Source: Hysterium pulicare CBS 123377 (taxonomy: Eukaryota > Ascomycota > Dothideomycetes > Hysteriales > Hysteriaceae). From it: a stretch of 64,000 bases of DNA. The stretch lies in NCBI GenBank assembly GCA_000467715.1, contig AJFK01000085.1:23332-87331 (forward strand). The letters are read 5' to 3'. Under the pieces are notes generated by a model, which was given only the letters and a program-made list of their open reading frames with translations, was not told the origin of the DNA and searched no databases. The stretch's first letter is position 1. Each line of letters starts with the position of its first letter. Position numbers and translations under genes: made by a program. Shown piece by piece: positions 43,463-53,823 of the stretch.

Positions 43463-44624
43463 ATGGAGGATCAAGGTTCCAGTGCCATCGACTTCTGTAC
43501 CTTGGGCATGTTTATTATCGGTACCAATCGCCGTTGTTCTTTCATGTTATCACTACTCAATTTATCTAGATGATATAGAATTCCCGCCTCCCAAAGCTCC
43601 TGTCACAGATATCCTAGGAGGAGCAGGCTCGTACTCTGCTCTTGGAGCTCGGATTTTTTCTCCGTCTCCCAAGTCCAGATCTGTTGGTTGGATCGTCGAC
43701 TGTGGTTCCGACTTCCCTCCTGAATTGCGCGATGCCATTGCTCAATGGGACACGGGATGCTTGATTCGAGAGACACCCCTTCGACTTACTACGAGAGGAT
43801 GGAATGGGTATGGGGAGAATGAGCATCGAGGTTCGAACCGTCCCCCAAGTCCTTATGCAAGTGATGTCTGACACCATCCAGCTTTCCGATATATAACCCC
43901 GAAGCTTCGTCTAGATCACAATGCTTTGGATGGTAGACTCCTATGGTCTAGATCTTTTCATTTGATATGCTCATCAACGCGATGCATGGATCTTATTGAG
44001 AATATACTCAAACTTCGAGGCCAATGGCTGGATGCAGGGTCCAAGCCAAGACCTCTATTTATATGGGAGCCCGTGCCCGACCTTTGCACAGCAGAAGAGT
44101 TGGATAATTGCTTCCAGGCTCTGAAGTATGTTGATGTGATTAGTCCCAACCACGCTGAACTAGCTGCCTTCTTTGGAACAACTGCAGATGGCAATGATCA
44201 CGTGAACTACCGGACTGTAGAAGATCTCAGCAATCGGTGGATCAGAAACGGCATTGGACCCGATGGTCATGGAGCTGTAGTGGTGAGGGCTGGCAAAGAC
44301 GGCTGTTATGTGGCTGATCAGACTAGGAAAAGGTGGATCCCCGCGTATCATCGATCAGCAGAGAAGGTAATAGATCCAACAGGTGGAGGCAATGGCTTCT
44401 TGGGAGGTTTGGCAATTGGTCTAGTGAGGGGCGGCGGTTCGCCAGGAATTCAAACCGTCGAGGAAGCAGCAATATGGGGTTCAATTGCAGCGAGCTTTGC
44501 CATTGAGCAAGTGGGTATGCCGGTACTGGCTCACAATCCGCAAGGAGAGACGTGGAACGGGGTGCATGTTCAGGATCGACTTTCAGAATTCAGACAGAGG
44601 CTGGATAAATATGTACAGCCTTGA
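43463..44624 (+). CDS. PfkB-family protein of the MAK32 type
   Basis: Exons 43463-43520, 43570-43830 and 43882-44624 (introns 49 and 51 nt); 353 aa. The N-terminus MEDQGSSAIDFCTLGMFIID joins DIEFPPPKAPVTDILGGAGSY, the first ribokinase-fold signature (GGAGSYSALGAR). The C-terminal signature is VIDPTGGGNGFLGGLAIG. In active PfkB kinases this reads DPTGAGDxF, where Asp is the catalytic base; here it is Asn, as I recall for yeast Mak32, a protein needed for maintenance of the L-A double-stranded RNA element. So the fold is clear but sugar-kinase activity is doubtful. Its 3' end lies 56 bp from the convergent small gene. Confidence 0.88.
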
Positions 44625-44680
44625 GTGTAACCAGCAAACACAACAAGGAGCGCCGATTCATGCCCATTCTATACTGGACC

Positions 44681-45066
44681 CTACGGGTCTTTGCCTTGCT
44701 GTCGTCGTTCATGCTCGATAATCTGCTTGCTCCAACTGTACATGCCATCAGCTTAACCATTCCATAGAGCATCCAAACATAATGCCAACTGAACTCACTA
44801 TCGGCTTGGGAAGAACCTGCCCGGCTCGGGCATTTTCGTTCGGTACTCCTTCTCTGCGCTTATGCTCCAGACAATTCCCGTTAATCCGATAATGACCACC
44901 GACATGATTGCTGTGTTCCCTTTCCAGTTCGCGGGTTGAGCGTACCAACCTCCTGCCGGAGACCAAACGTGCTTTGGGTACCTGTGGGGTGAACTACATT
45001 AGCTCCAATGGGCACAATGGAGTCTATATTCAGATAGGCTTACGGGATTTTTCCACCTCCTCCCAT
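44681..45066 (-). CDS. Small single-pass mitochondrial protein, complex I accessory-subunit-like
   Basis: Hand-built model: exons 45066-45044, 44981-44799 and 44735-44681; introns 62 and 63 nt (donors GTAAGC and GTGAGT); 86 aa. The protein reads MGGGGKIPYPKHVWSPAGGW, YAQPANWKGNTAI, a transmembrane helix (SVVIIGLTGIVWSISA), then KMPEPGRFFPSRYWSKQII and a charged tail. The pattern matches a conserved small fungal protein I associate with NADH:ubiquinone oxidoreductase accessory subunits; the exact subunit name is uncertain. Exact frame continuity over both joins, with SRYWSKQ restored only by the second, supports the model. It is divergent from mL44. Confidence 0.8.
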
Positions 45067-45305
45067 TGTGATGATATGGACGTGATTCGGTAGCTGTGGT
45101 GTTGGAAAGTGGGTGGGCGTCGAGGTCGACGTTGTGATGAAGAGCTCTCGGAAGGTTCCGCGGCTTGGCGGGTTGAAGGTCGCCAGAAATTTTGATGTGT
45201 GATGGCCATCTTCAAGCTCCAGGAGACACACGACATCCAAGACAACAACCATCTGTTCTCCTCGCCCTTCTACTTCGATTCTCCTTTTCATTTCGCTTCT
45301 TTTTA
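45067..45305. promoter_or_regulatory. Short bidirectional promoter, complex I-like subunit / mL44
   Basis: Only 239 bp separate the ATGs of two genes for mitochondrial inner-membrane or ribosomal proteins, so their transcription is probably linked. No conserved motif could be proved by eye. Confidence 0.5.
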
Positions 45306-46478
45306 ATGAAGCGAATACGTATAGAGAGATGGGGATCCCAATTCCTCTCAACGCGAGCTGCATCACGGCCACTATGTCCCTGTTCGAGTCCACAGCATCA
45401 CCACTCCTTTCTCCGGCAACCTCATAGCCACCGACCGCAGTCCACCGCAGCATTCAATGCTTCTCCAGAACTGCCGGAAATCACATCACGACCTTTAGAA
45501 ACCCTTCCATCGCCTCATCCATCAGCATCCCTCCAGTCCGCCAAGCTCGCCGCCCTCCATGCTCGACTCTCGCTCCCATCACGATTTCCCCTTCAAACCC
45601 TCGCTCGAGCTCTAGTTCATCAATCCGCAGACCGAGACCAAGACTTCAATAATGTATCTCTCTCAATACTGGGCGCCAATCTCCTTGGCTACTACACGAC
45701 CGAATACCTCCTATGCAATTATCCGCGGCTTCCCATGAGTGTGGTCTTCGCCGCACAATATGCCTACGTAGGTCCCAAGGCCCTCGCGACAATAGCCTCC
45801 GAATGGGGTGTTGAAGCTGTCGCGGAACCTGGCGGAGAAGTAGACCCTGGCCTTCTGCAATTCCGTCGTCTCGCTTCACGGGCTCCTTTACCCCCAACAC
45901 CGTCTGGATCAGGGCGGCCAAATGAACAGCATAATTGGCGAAGGAGTACAACATCTAAGATCATATACGATAACCAATTCGGCGATTTAAGAGCGCAGGC
46001 CCCTGGACCGGGCACCGGTGTTCCGTTAGAAGAGGCGGCGCAGAGCTTTGTGAGGGCATTAATAGGTGCAACATACTTACACTGTGGAAGAGCTGCTGTC
46101 CGAAGATTCTACCGCTCGCATTTCCTGTCCCGCCACCTCGACCTTGCTACTCTCTTCGATTTCCGCACACCGACACGAGACCTCAGCCGGCTTTGTGCGA
46201 GAGAAGGCTTTGAACCACCTGTCGCTAGATTGGAATCAGAAACGGGACGAAAGAGTAGGCATCCTGTGTTCGTGGTGGGTGTCTACAGCGGGAAAGACAA
46301 GCTAGGGGAGGGCGCGGGCGGAAGTCTAGATGAAGCGAGGGTGCGAGCTGCGGCAGCCGCACTAAAGAGTTGGTATCTGTACCGACCGATGGAGGTCACA
46401 GTACCCAGTTCTGTAGAAGGGAAAGAGCAAGTGAAATGGATACCGAACATGGTCGATTGTGGAGAGGTAATCGTGTAA
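45306..46478 (+). CDS. MRPL3: Mitochondrial large ribosomal subunit protein mL44 (RNase III-like)
   Basis: Single exon; the first ATG after the upstream stop region (45306) gives 390 aa. The Arg/Ser/His-rich start (MKRIRIERWGSQFLSTRAAS) is a mitochondrial presequence. Then comes an RNase III-like fold (about 95-275: LARALVHQSAD, NNVSLSILGANLLGYYTTEYL, AQSFVRALIGATYLHCG) in which the acidic catalytic residues of the ERLEFLGD signature are absent, as normal for mL44, and a double-stranded RNA-binding domain (about 290-365: HPVFVVGVYSGKDKLGEGAG and ARVRAAAAALKSW). It is a structural component of the mitoribosome. Confidence 0.92.
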   Translation: MKRIRIERWGSQFLSTRAASRPLCPCSSPQHHHSFLRQPHSHRPQSTAAFNASPELPEITSRPLETLPSPHPSASLQSAKLAALHARLSLPSRFPLQTLARALVHQSADRDQDFNNVSLSILGANLLGYYTTEYLLCNYPRLPMSVVFAAQYAYVGPKALATIASEWGVEAVAEPGGEVDPGLLQFRRLASRAPLPPTPSGSGRPNEQHNWRRSTTSKIIYDNQFGDLRAQAPGPGTGVPLEEAAQSFVRALIGATYLHCGRAAVRRFYRSHFLSRHLDLATLFDFRTPTRDLSRLCAREGFEPPVARLESETGRKSRHPVFVVGVYSGKDKLGEGAGGSLDEARVRAAAAALKSWYLYRPMEVTVPSSVEGKEQVKWIPNMVDCGEVIV

Positions 46479-47700
46479 GATACATGTGGACCAGCTGGAG
46501 CAGAAAGAGAAGGCAAAATTATCTTCAAGACATGTATTACAATTAAAACGCACAGCCCGGTGGATTTCCAAGAAAAGCTCACTTGTCATTTGGGACGTAA
46601 GAGGGGCGCTGTATCATATCGCATTTACATCACTTGCACAACGTTGGAGTTGGCCTCACCGGTGGTGTTGAGTTTCCCGCATGGATTCGACCCGCGTAGG
46701 TCGAGATGGAGTATCTGGTTTCTTTTTCGTTGTACAATACTCCCGTAGAAAAGAACCTTGTATATTGAAGCCAAAACAACTCTTATCCAGACTATCCTGA
46801 CATAGTTCATTTCTTCGTCGCAAAACCGCCATGATTCTGACTTCCAAAAAGTGCTCGATATGATATCCATATAATGCGCAGTTTCCCCTAAAGCCCTGAC
46901 GTCCCCCAGGCCAGCTTCTCTCCTTTCAGTCCTCAATACTTAACGCTAATTGGCATCTCTTCGGCTTACTTAAAGATCTGATTTTAAGACCGCTTGTGTT
47001 GGTAGGAATGCTGACAAAACTGATGTTAATAGAAGGAGTAAGAACCGCTGAGAAAGTTTTCACGGATGATCAAAGGATATCTAAAAGTCTCAACGGGCGT
47101 TAGTGTCTGAGACTCTGGGGGAATGGACTAGAGACAGTAGTATTTCTAATAGTAATAAATTGATATCTCCATACGTATCTGACAAACTACCATTAATACA
47201 AACGCCACTACCTCCCCAATCCCAATCCCCAAACTTTCTAATTCGCCGATGTGCTGCTGCGAGTATTTCGAAAAGAGAGACAAGGGAAGTGCGCTATCTA
47301 AGGTTGTTGTGCTGTGCTATTCGGAACGCTATCAGGTATGGCAAAGGAGAAACGCGGCGCTACAAATGGGTAAATGGTAAAACAAGATGCAGTTCGTGGC
47401 TTCGTTTGATCATGAGCATGAGTCGCTGAACGCTGCAAAGAAAAGAGATGTTCGCAAGAAGGGGGTATCAGATGGGCCGACCCAAAGTGAAAATGAAAAC
47501 AGGCGCCTTCGCAGGCCATGGAAATCTCCAAACACACCGATATCGCCAAATATGTAGCCATAGAGAAGAAAGAGATGTCGTGCTGATAGTGATTGTAAAT
47601 TAGTTCCATTCCGTCCGTAGCTCGGTTCTAGCACAAATATGGCATCAGTGTTAACACGCCGTATTCCTCATGTTGTCTCCTGGTTCGTTGCTGTCTCCTA
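46479..47700. other. Convergent intergenic region
   Basis: About 1.2 kb between the mL44 stop (+) and the pseudokinase stop (-). Short frames on both strands carry no domain; no tRNA or repeat recognised. Confidence 0.45.
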
Positions 47701-49641
47701 TCATCTCAGTTGCGAAAAGTATCCCTCAAGCGTAGCGATTCCCGCGTTCCTTCCCAGAACCATTTCCGAAGTACCATTCACCCCATTAACTCCATTTGGT
47801 GTGCTGCTTCCATTCAACGTGCTGGTCCCAAAGGTACCATTGGCGCCCGCCACGCCGCCGCCTAATCCATCTAAACTTCGTCTCCTCCCGCCAGCTGCAC
47901 TGCCGACTGCGAATCCTGACCTGCCCTCGCTCCATTTGGCTAGATACGGCGCTAGCTTTCGCATCTTAATCCTCTTGCTCGGGTCCGATCTAGTCATAGC
48001 CTCAACACAGTCTAGGATGTTCGTTTCAAGCTTCAGCTGCTGCTCACGTCTTCCAGTTCCAGTGGCACCCAAACCGGCCAGGCTCGTAATTGCTTGTAAT
48101 CTGCTCCGCCAATTCGTCACAAGGTCCAGGTTTGCTTGGAAACTCACGTCGTGGGAGATTCCAGCGCGGTATTGTGCAAATGTAGCTAGGGATTGTGATT
48201 TAATCACCGTCATCATAGACAAAAATACGCAACCCAGTGAGAATACGTCTGCAGGTCTTCCAACCTTTTTCGCTCGCGGGGTAATCAATTCAGGCGCTGC
48301 GTAGATGTAGCTTTGGTCCTGGAAGTAAGACTGGAGCTGGTCTACTCGTTTGGGTACTGACGATGTCGGGGTTTGACTATCCGCATCAGTACCAATGCCA
48401 AATGGAGCGAGAATTATGCGAGTCCCATCGATCAAGATCTTCCGGGGTCGAACACCCCGATGAGCAATTTGCCGTGCGTGCAGAAAATCTACCGCTTGAG
48501 CGAGGTCGTTTATCCACTCCAAGAGTAGTTTGGTCCGGTTCATGTCTCCGAGTGGAAGGGAGAGATAGTCGTCCAAATTGTACTGTGCAGCTGACGTGAT
48601 GATTCCCACGACGCTACCTTGAGAGTATGAGCACATGATCCTCGCGATGTTTTTATGGTCTAACTGTCTGAAACCTTGAATTTGGTTTAGAAGGGTAGCC
48701 TTCTGTGAGGGTCGTGCAATGATGAAACGTTTGCGGATGACAATCCGATCATCGCTTTCTCCAAGCCATTGGACCTTATCAACGAGTTTTTCGGGATTCC
48801 CTGATGATCTCAGAGGGCTGGTTTGTTGCAGCGGGACAGTCTCTCGAGCTGTAAATTCAACGTGATGTCCGTTCTGCGGCAATTCTTTTGCTGTCACTCG
48901 CCATTGCATTTCTACAACTTTCTTGGGATTAGCAGCAATTCGGTGTAGGTCTCCCTCACCGAATGGCATCGATGCGTCACTGAGTCCAAATATTCCAGCT
49001 TTTGGCCAGGCAGACATGTCGTCGCAAAGAGCAAGAAGTAAGGCCGTTCGTGGATTTGATAAGGCCCATGTATAAGCCCGCTGTGCTGTCGAACGTTCCC
49101 ATCCTTGACGGCGAAGAAGCTCGGGATACAATCGTCCATATTGAGTGAGTAATGAAGGTGTTACAAAGGCATTGTTCAAGGGTGGTAATGTCGCTACGGT
49201 TGTCCGGTACGGATTCGGTGTTGGTGCATTTGGGAAGTTTATTGGTGAACCAGGATACTCTGAGCCTCTAAAACTCTCTCCGGACGAAGATGGAGGACTC
49301 ATCGGTGGAATCGAGGTGAACCCAATGCTTGAAGGAGGTGGTCGTATAGGTTTAGGAGCTACAGGCGTAGCCGAACGACTTGTATATTGCGGGGTACGGG
49401 ACTCGGGACTCCCTCTGGGCGAAGTACTTAAGGTTGGGCTTGCCATGACATTGGACCATGGGTTGTTGGAGTTCGTAGGCGTAGCACTTCGACTCGTAGT
49501 GGAAGACGTTGAGGAAGCTGTAGGAGACGGTGGACCGCGGGGGAAATGCCATGTTGGTTCTTCATGTAAGTTCACCATGGATACGGTATGTTGGAGTTGG
49601 TACTGCGGTACCCGCCAGGGAGAGTTGGTCGAATGCTGCAT
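47701..49641 (-). CDS. Pseudokinase with long Ser/Pro/Thr-rich N-terminus
   Basis: Single exon; ATG at 49641 (MQHSTNSPWRVPQYQ) gives 646 aa. Residues 1-160 are disordered, rich in S, P and T. A conserved segment follows (about 165-270: YGRLYPELLRRQGWERSTAQ). The kinase-like domain spans about 285-590. It keeps the beta-3 lysine region (IVIRKRF), APE (YAAPELI, 449-451) and DVFSLGCVF, but HRD is HRG with RPRK replacing KxxN (394-401), and DFG is PFG (413-415). The catalytic Asp, metal-binding Asn and DFG Asp are thus all gone, so phosphotransfer is very unlikely; a scaffold or allosteric role is inferred. The tail is Gly/Asn-rich with NGVNGVNGT. Confidence 0.88.
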   Translation of the reverse strand: MQHSTNSPWRVPQYQLQHTVSMVNLHEEPTWHFPRGPPSPTASSTSSTTSRSATPTNSNNPWSNVMASPTLSTSPRGSPESRTPQYTSRSATPVAPKPIRPPPSSIGFTSIPPMSPPSSSGESFRGSEYPGSPINFPNAPTPNPYRTTVATLPPLNNAFVTPSLLTQYGRLYPELLRRQGWERSTAQRAYTWALSNPRTALLLALCDDMSAWPKAGIFGLSDASMPFGEGDLHRIAANPKKVVEMQWRVTAKELPQNGHHVEFTARETVPLQQTSPLRSSGNPEKLVDKVQWLGESDDRIVIRKRFIIARPSQKATLLNQIQGFRQLDHKNIARIMCSYSQGSVVGIITSAAQYNLDDYLSLPLGDMNRTKLLLEWINDLAQAVDFLHARQIAHRGVRPRKILIDGTRIILAPFGIGTDADSQTPTSSVPKRVDQLQSYFQDQSYIYAAPELITPRAKKVGRPADVFSLGCVFLSMMTVIKSQSLATFAQYRAGISHDVSFQANLDLVTNWRSRLQAITSLAGLGATGTGRREQQLKLETNILDCVEAMTRSDPSKRIKMRKLAPYLAKWSEGRSGFAVGSAAGGRRRSLDGLGGGVAGANGTFGTSTLNGSSTPNGVNGVNGTSEMVLGRNAGIATLEGYFSQLR

Positions 49642-51193
49642 TGCTGCAACGTGAAAAGACAGTCTATCAGCTGAACAAAGATAGATGCAATGAAAAGGGA
49701 CAGAAATGACGCCGGTGAGTGAAAACAGAAGATGCACAAAACGCGCAGCAGCTATTGGCCGTGACAGGCGGTTGACGCGCAAACAGAGAAGCAAAAAAGC
49801 AAAAAGAGCATATCAGCGCGGGCAGCAGAAGCGTGGAGGTGTCAGTGAAAGGAAATGGGTGATGTGCTAGGAGCATCAGTCAAAGATAGATGTACTCATT
49901 CCGCAGGGGAGGTTGTAGGTGCGGACTGGGATGGCTGCCAACCCGGCCCGAGCCAGGAAAGCCATCCTATCTAGAGAAGTATGCAAGAAGCCTTCTGATG
50001 TGCTGGCAATTAGTTTTCTGCATCCGGATCCGCTTTAGTGAGATGGTCGCAATATACGCAGTGAGGGAGCGAGTGTTGTAAGAGCACGAAGCATGCTTGG
50101 TTAGGGCGAATTCTGCGATGCCATGTGTACGTCCACCACTCGCTTTTCTCGAACAAGTGCCCCGTGCGCAGCCCGCCGTTGTCAGCAGCGCTTGTGGTGC
50201 CAGATCAGCCTGAGGATATCGTCCTGGCCTCGTCCCGAGAGTTGCAGCGACATTGAAGCTGCGCGTCACCGTCGAGTGTGGAGGCGGGCGTACCTACATT
50301 AATACGTGTGTGGCCTTCTCATTGGGGAGTATTTAGGAGGACTATGGAATCTCATTCGCCCGGCATCTTCTTACTTATTCAAAGCCACGAACTAGCAGGA
50401 TGGGTATGTTCCGCATGGCCTCACCGTAACTTCTGGGCGTCAATTGGGAGAAACGATTCACCGAAGCTGCAACACCCTCGGCGCTTTTCGCAACAGGATT
50501 GATAATGGCAGAAAGGGTCTTCGATGGGGAGGAAAGAGAGTTTACGTAGTATGGAGCGGGACTGGGTGCGGGTAGCTAAGTGGCTAGTTGATTCTAATCA
50601 GGGCCGTGCACTTCATAGTATTTCTGGCTGGGAAGCCCATGGTAGGTACATACAATAAAACCAGAAGTGCTTATGTATACAAAGTATGTGCACGTATGGT
50701 TTGCAAAGGGGCATAGTTTTACAAGCAATATACGCATACCCAAAGAGGCCTAGGTGGATGGGAAGCAAATGTGGATAATAACATACGGCGTGTGCATAGA
50801 CATATATACAAATCTGCCACTAGCTAGCAAAAGAGGCATTACAGTTTAGAGATGGGTTTTCTATAGTTTTATCTACAAAACTAGCAAAGCCGTCATCCAA
50901 CCATACATTAGAGCCTTCGCAGGTTGGAAAGGTAACCAAACCATCCATGCCGGTCCGAGAAGCGCTGATGTATGTGTAGGAGAGCTGCTAATAGAAGCGA
51001 ATGCCTTCTCAGTTTCCGCCCTTGCCGGCCACCACTACCGGCTCCCTCGGTGTCTAAAATCATAAAACCATCTCCAGGATGACAGAATCGGGTTGTACCC
51101 GTGTAATTAGGATACAGGAAAAGAAAGACAAAAATTGCCACAACAAAGTCTGGTCCATTTGGTATAAGAGAAAATGGAGTTTCTTTTTGATAT
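49642..51193. other. Intergenic region upstream of the pseudokinase
   Basis: About 1.55 kb containing the pseudokinase promoter and the 3' region of the membrane-protein gene. I see no coding sequence with support and no repeat. Confidence 0.45.
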
Positions 51194-52291
51194 TTATATG
51201 GTTCGCATGCCAGTTGCCAATTCCCGCTTCATCCTCCTCCTGTACTGATGCCTAAATTGGACACGACCGAGCGTTCCTAGACCGACTGCCAGGAAAAGTC
51301 CTGCCGTCCATACGCAGGTAACGACGAGGCCAACGGGGAAAAATGCCAATTTAGTGCCAGGAACGACAAAGGGTGCTACTGTTGCAACGAGCGCTGATGC
51401 TGATGCTGCGGCTGCGGGGTTGTTGGTGGTCGTCGCTTGCTTGGCAAACACACCATTTACGAAAGACGCCTCGGTGGAGGATAGAGTAGTGGAGACTTGC
51501 TGACCTGACTGAGGAGACTGTGCATTCAGTACAATTTCAGGGATCAACAAGGGTTGAAGTTGGGCTCTGTTCATCATTAGTCAAGGTCAATAGCATCTTG
51601 GGGGGAAAACTTACTGGTTCATAGCTGAACCCATTAGGTTGCTATTGATCTTGCCAACGTACGTAAGCACCTTGAGTTCACTCGGTGCTACAGATGATCC
51701 AGTGTTCTGTCGCTTCTCAACAAGCTCCCCAAATGCGTCGACTCTTCGAATAGGCGGCCATGAAAAAGTAGAGTCTCTCTTTATGAAGGTACCGTTCGTT
51801 GCTTGAACAGTTGCTCCGAGATATGAGAGAGTCATGCTGACATCTGAAGCTGTAATGCCAACCCATGGGTCGATGGGTGCCGAAATGTTGTACATCCGCA
51901 CCTCCGCCTGAAAGATACCCGTAGTGTTGTCCAAGAACGGGAGGTTGTAGCATACCGCCATCCCCGATGGATTTGAAGCTTGTCCGTTGAGCGACATCAA
52001 TGCCTGTGTACAGGCTTGCTGAGTCTGTGTTTCCCATTGTTGTAGATTTACTTTTGAGGCATCCCCAGATTGCGGCGTCGTCGAGATAGTAGGAGCGGTG
52101 GCGGTGGCAGAAGGAGCTTGTCGTCGATCAAGGTGTGCTACGAAATCACTAGCATGCCGACGAAGCTGGTGTTCGAAGTCTTCACTTCGCTTGAAGACAG
52201 CGTTGGGTCTGTGGACGCCGACTTTGGCTGAAGCCTGGAGAACTTGGGCGGCAACAAGCAGGCTCCCCAACACGGTACTTTGGAATATCAT
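51194..52291 (-). CDS. Secreted/type I single-pass membrane protein, unknown function
   Basis: Exons 52291-51615 and 51566-51194; intron 48 nt (GTAAGT, branch CTAAT, CAG); 349 aa. Signal peptide MIFQSTVLGSLLVAAQVLQA, then a Ser/Thr/Pro/Ala-rich stretch, a folded part (about 85-175, two Cys, CYNLPFLDNTTGIFQAEVRM) with N-glycosylation sequons, dibasic sites (FKRS, IKRD, EKRQ) that could be Kex2 targets, one transmembrane helix (about 298-322, LAFFPVGLVVTCVWTAGLFL) and a short very basic tail (RHQYRRRMKR). The topology suggests a surface or endomembrane glycoprotein with a cytosolic tail. I recognise no named family. Confidence 0.82.
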
Positions 52292-53108
52292 CGTGAGGGG
52301 TTGAAGGTATTAGAATGAGGTTTTCCTCTATTAAAGCTATACTGTGTGAATGGAATGAAGGTAGTTAAGTGAGCTGCACAGCAGCGGCTGAAAAGAGGGT
52401 GGCGAACAGAAAAACCGAAGTTAGAAACAAAAGAAGAGGTAGAAAGTGAAGATCAATGGAAGCTCACGGCAAGGCGGGCCTGCATGAAGGTCATTACAAG
52501 ATACAGCGGAAACGAGGGCTTGGAAATATTATGAGAGGTCATGGGTGTGGAGGGACTGACGACGCAGGACTGCTTCATCCCACGGAGAGGGGAGTGTTGA
52601 TGGCGTGAGGTCCATCGCTGCCAAACTCGCCGGGTAGCATCGTCAAGATTAAGGCAATGTTGAGACCGATGCCAGACTGGGGTTGAGACGTGGTTGGGAG
52701 AAGGAAATTCATGCGCGCAGGCTAAGATTAAGCTTAAGCGAATAAATGGGAGCCAATATCGTTAGAGCGCTGCGAAATGCGACTAAGCTTTGCTGGTGGT
52801 GGTCGGTCAGGGTGCGACCCCTTGGTGGTGAAGTGCTTGGGTGAAGCTCCTTGACACAGATGAAGTCGGAGTGGTGTTGTAGCGAGTCAAAAGCCACCGC
52901 AGGGATGGAGCGGGACCGCATCTGAGGCGCTGGGAAAAGCTTGGCCTTTCGGCTGTCGCCAATCAGCACGTAAGCAGCCAGCCAAACTGCCGGCAGCTTT
53001 ACTCGTCAGAGCCAGCCGGCCGGTTTCAGCATTTTGCTCTCATTCCCTCCTTGTTGCATCTGAGATTCATACCATTCTGGACTCTGGTCGACGTCAAGCA
53101 CCATCGTT

Positions 53109-53156
53109 GCAGGACTGCAGGACTGAAGGACTGAAGGACCGAAGGACCGAAGGACT
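53109..53156. repeat. Short tandem repeat, six 8-bp units
   Basis: Units in order: GCAGGACT twice, GAAGGACT, GAAGGACC twice, GAAGGACT. The third position (C or A) and last base (T or C) vary in blocks, suggesting stepwise duplication. Confidence 0.8.
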
Positions 53157-53400
53157 CGGCTAGAAGAAGAGGATGGTCCTCCTCGGTTCATCCGAAGGCG
53201 AAAACGGCGTCACGCCCGGAACATGTGAACGATGAGCGTTTCGCCAAGCATTCAACGCGTTGTGCGAGCGAATCGTCTCGCCATCCCATCGTCGCTGACT
53301 ACGGCAGTCGGATACTCCCACAATAAACAAGACCGGTTGTGGTAATTTGGTAGGCGCCGGGCTGGGCATCAGGCTCGGAACGACTCTTCTTGCTGTGCGC

Positions 53401-53490
53401 ACATGAAAGTTGACCTAGGTATTATGATTATAAGGGAGCATCCGTCCCTTAGAAGATATTGAAGTTACTATATGCATAGCCTTCTATTGT
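53401..53490. repeat. Diverged dispersed repeat, copy 1
   Basis: Reads ACATGAAAGTTGACCTAGG, then TATTATGATT and GATATTGAAG; the same order with mostly transition differences occurs at 60453-60540. The following sequence is AT-rich. Confidence 0.5.
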
Positions 53491-53823
53491 TAGTTATATA
53501 GCAAAAATAAAGCTAAAATCTAATAGATTACAGCACCTCCTGTGCTCTCGTTTCTCTAGCTTACTCCATCTTGTTGTTCTTGCCTTGGGATAGCACCCGT
53601 ACGAGAGTTTGCCTCGCTGTCCGAAAGAGGCGACACTATTAGTTGCTGTAGGCAGTAATTTGAAGATTTCAGCTGCCCGTCGCCCCACAGTGTCCCGCCT
53701 CTCGGTTCAATAAACAAGTCGCAGCAAATTCTTCGCAACATCTGATACTTCCTCATTCTGATTACCCGAGATTGTCCCGTGAAGTTTCGTCAGCCGTCCC
53801 AAGAACCATACTTCAACGTCAAC

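Larger units (their letters stand above)
52292..53823. other. Intergenic region with 8-bp minisatellite and decayed repeat
   Basis: About 1.5 kb. It holds the promoter of the membrane-protein gene, six tandem 8-mers at 53109-53156, and from 53401 an AT-rich stretch sharing a diverged ~90-bp segment with 60453-60540. No gene supported. Confidence 0.5.

Noticed and set aside
46479-47700. Several 60-108 codon ORFs on both strands
   Set aside because: No domain, mutual overlap, and position in a convergent 3' region.
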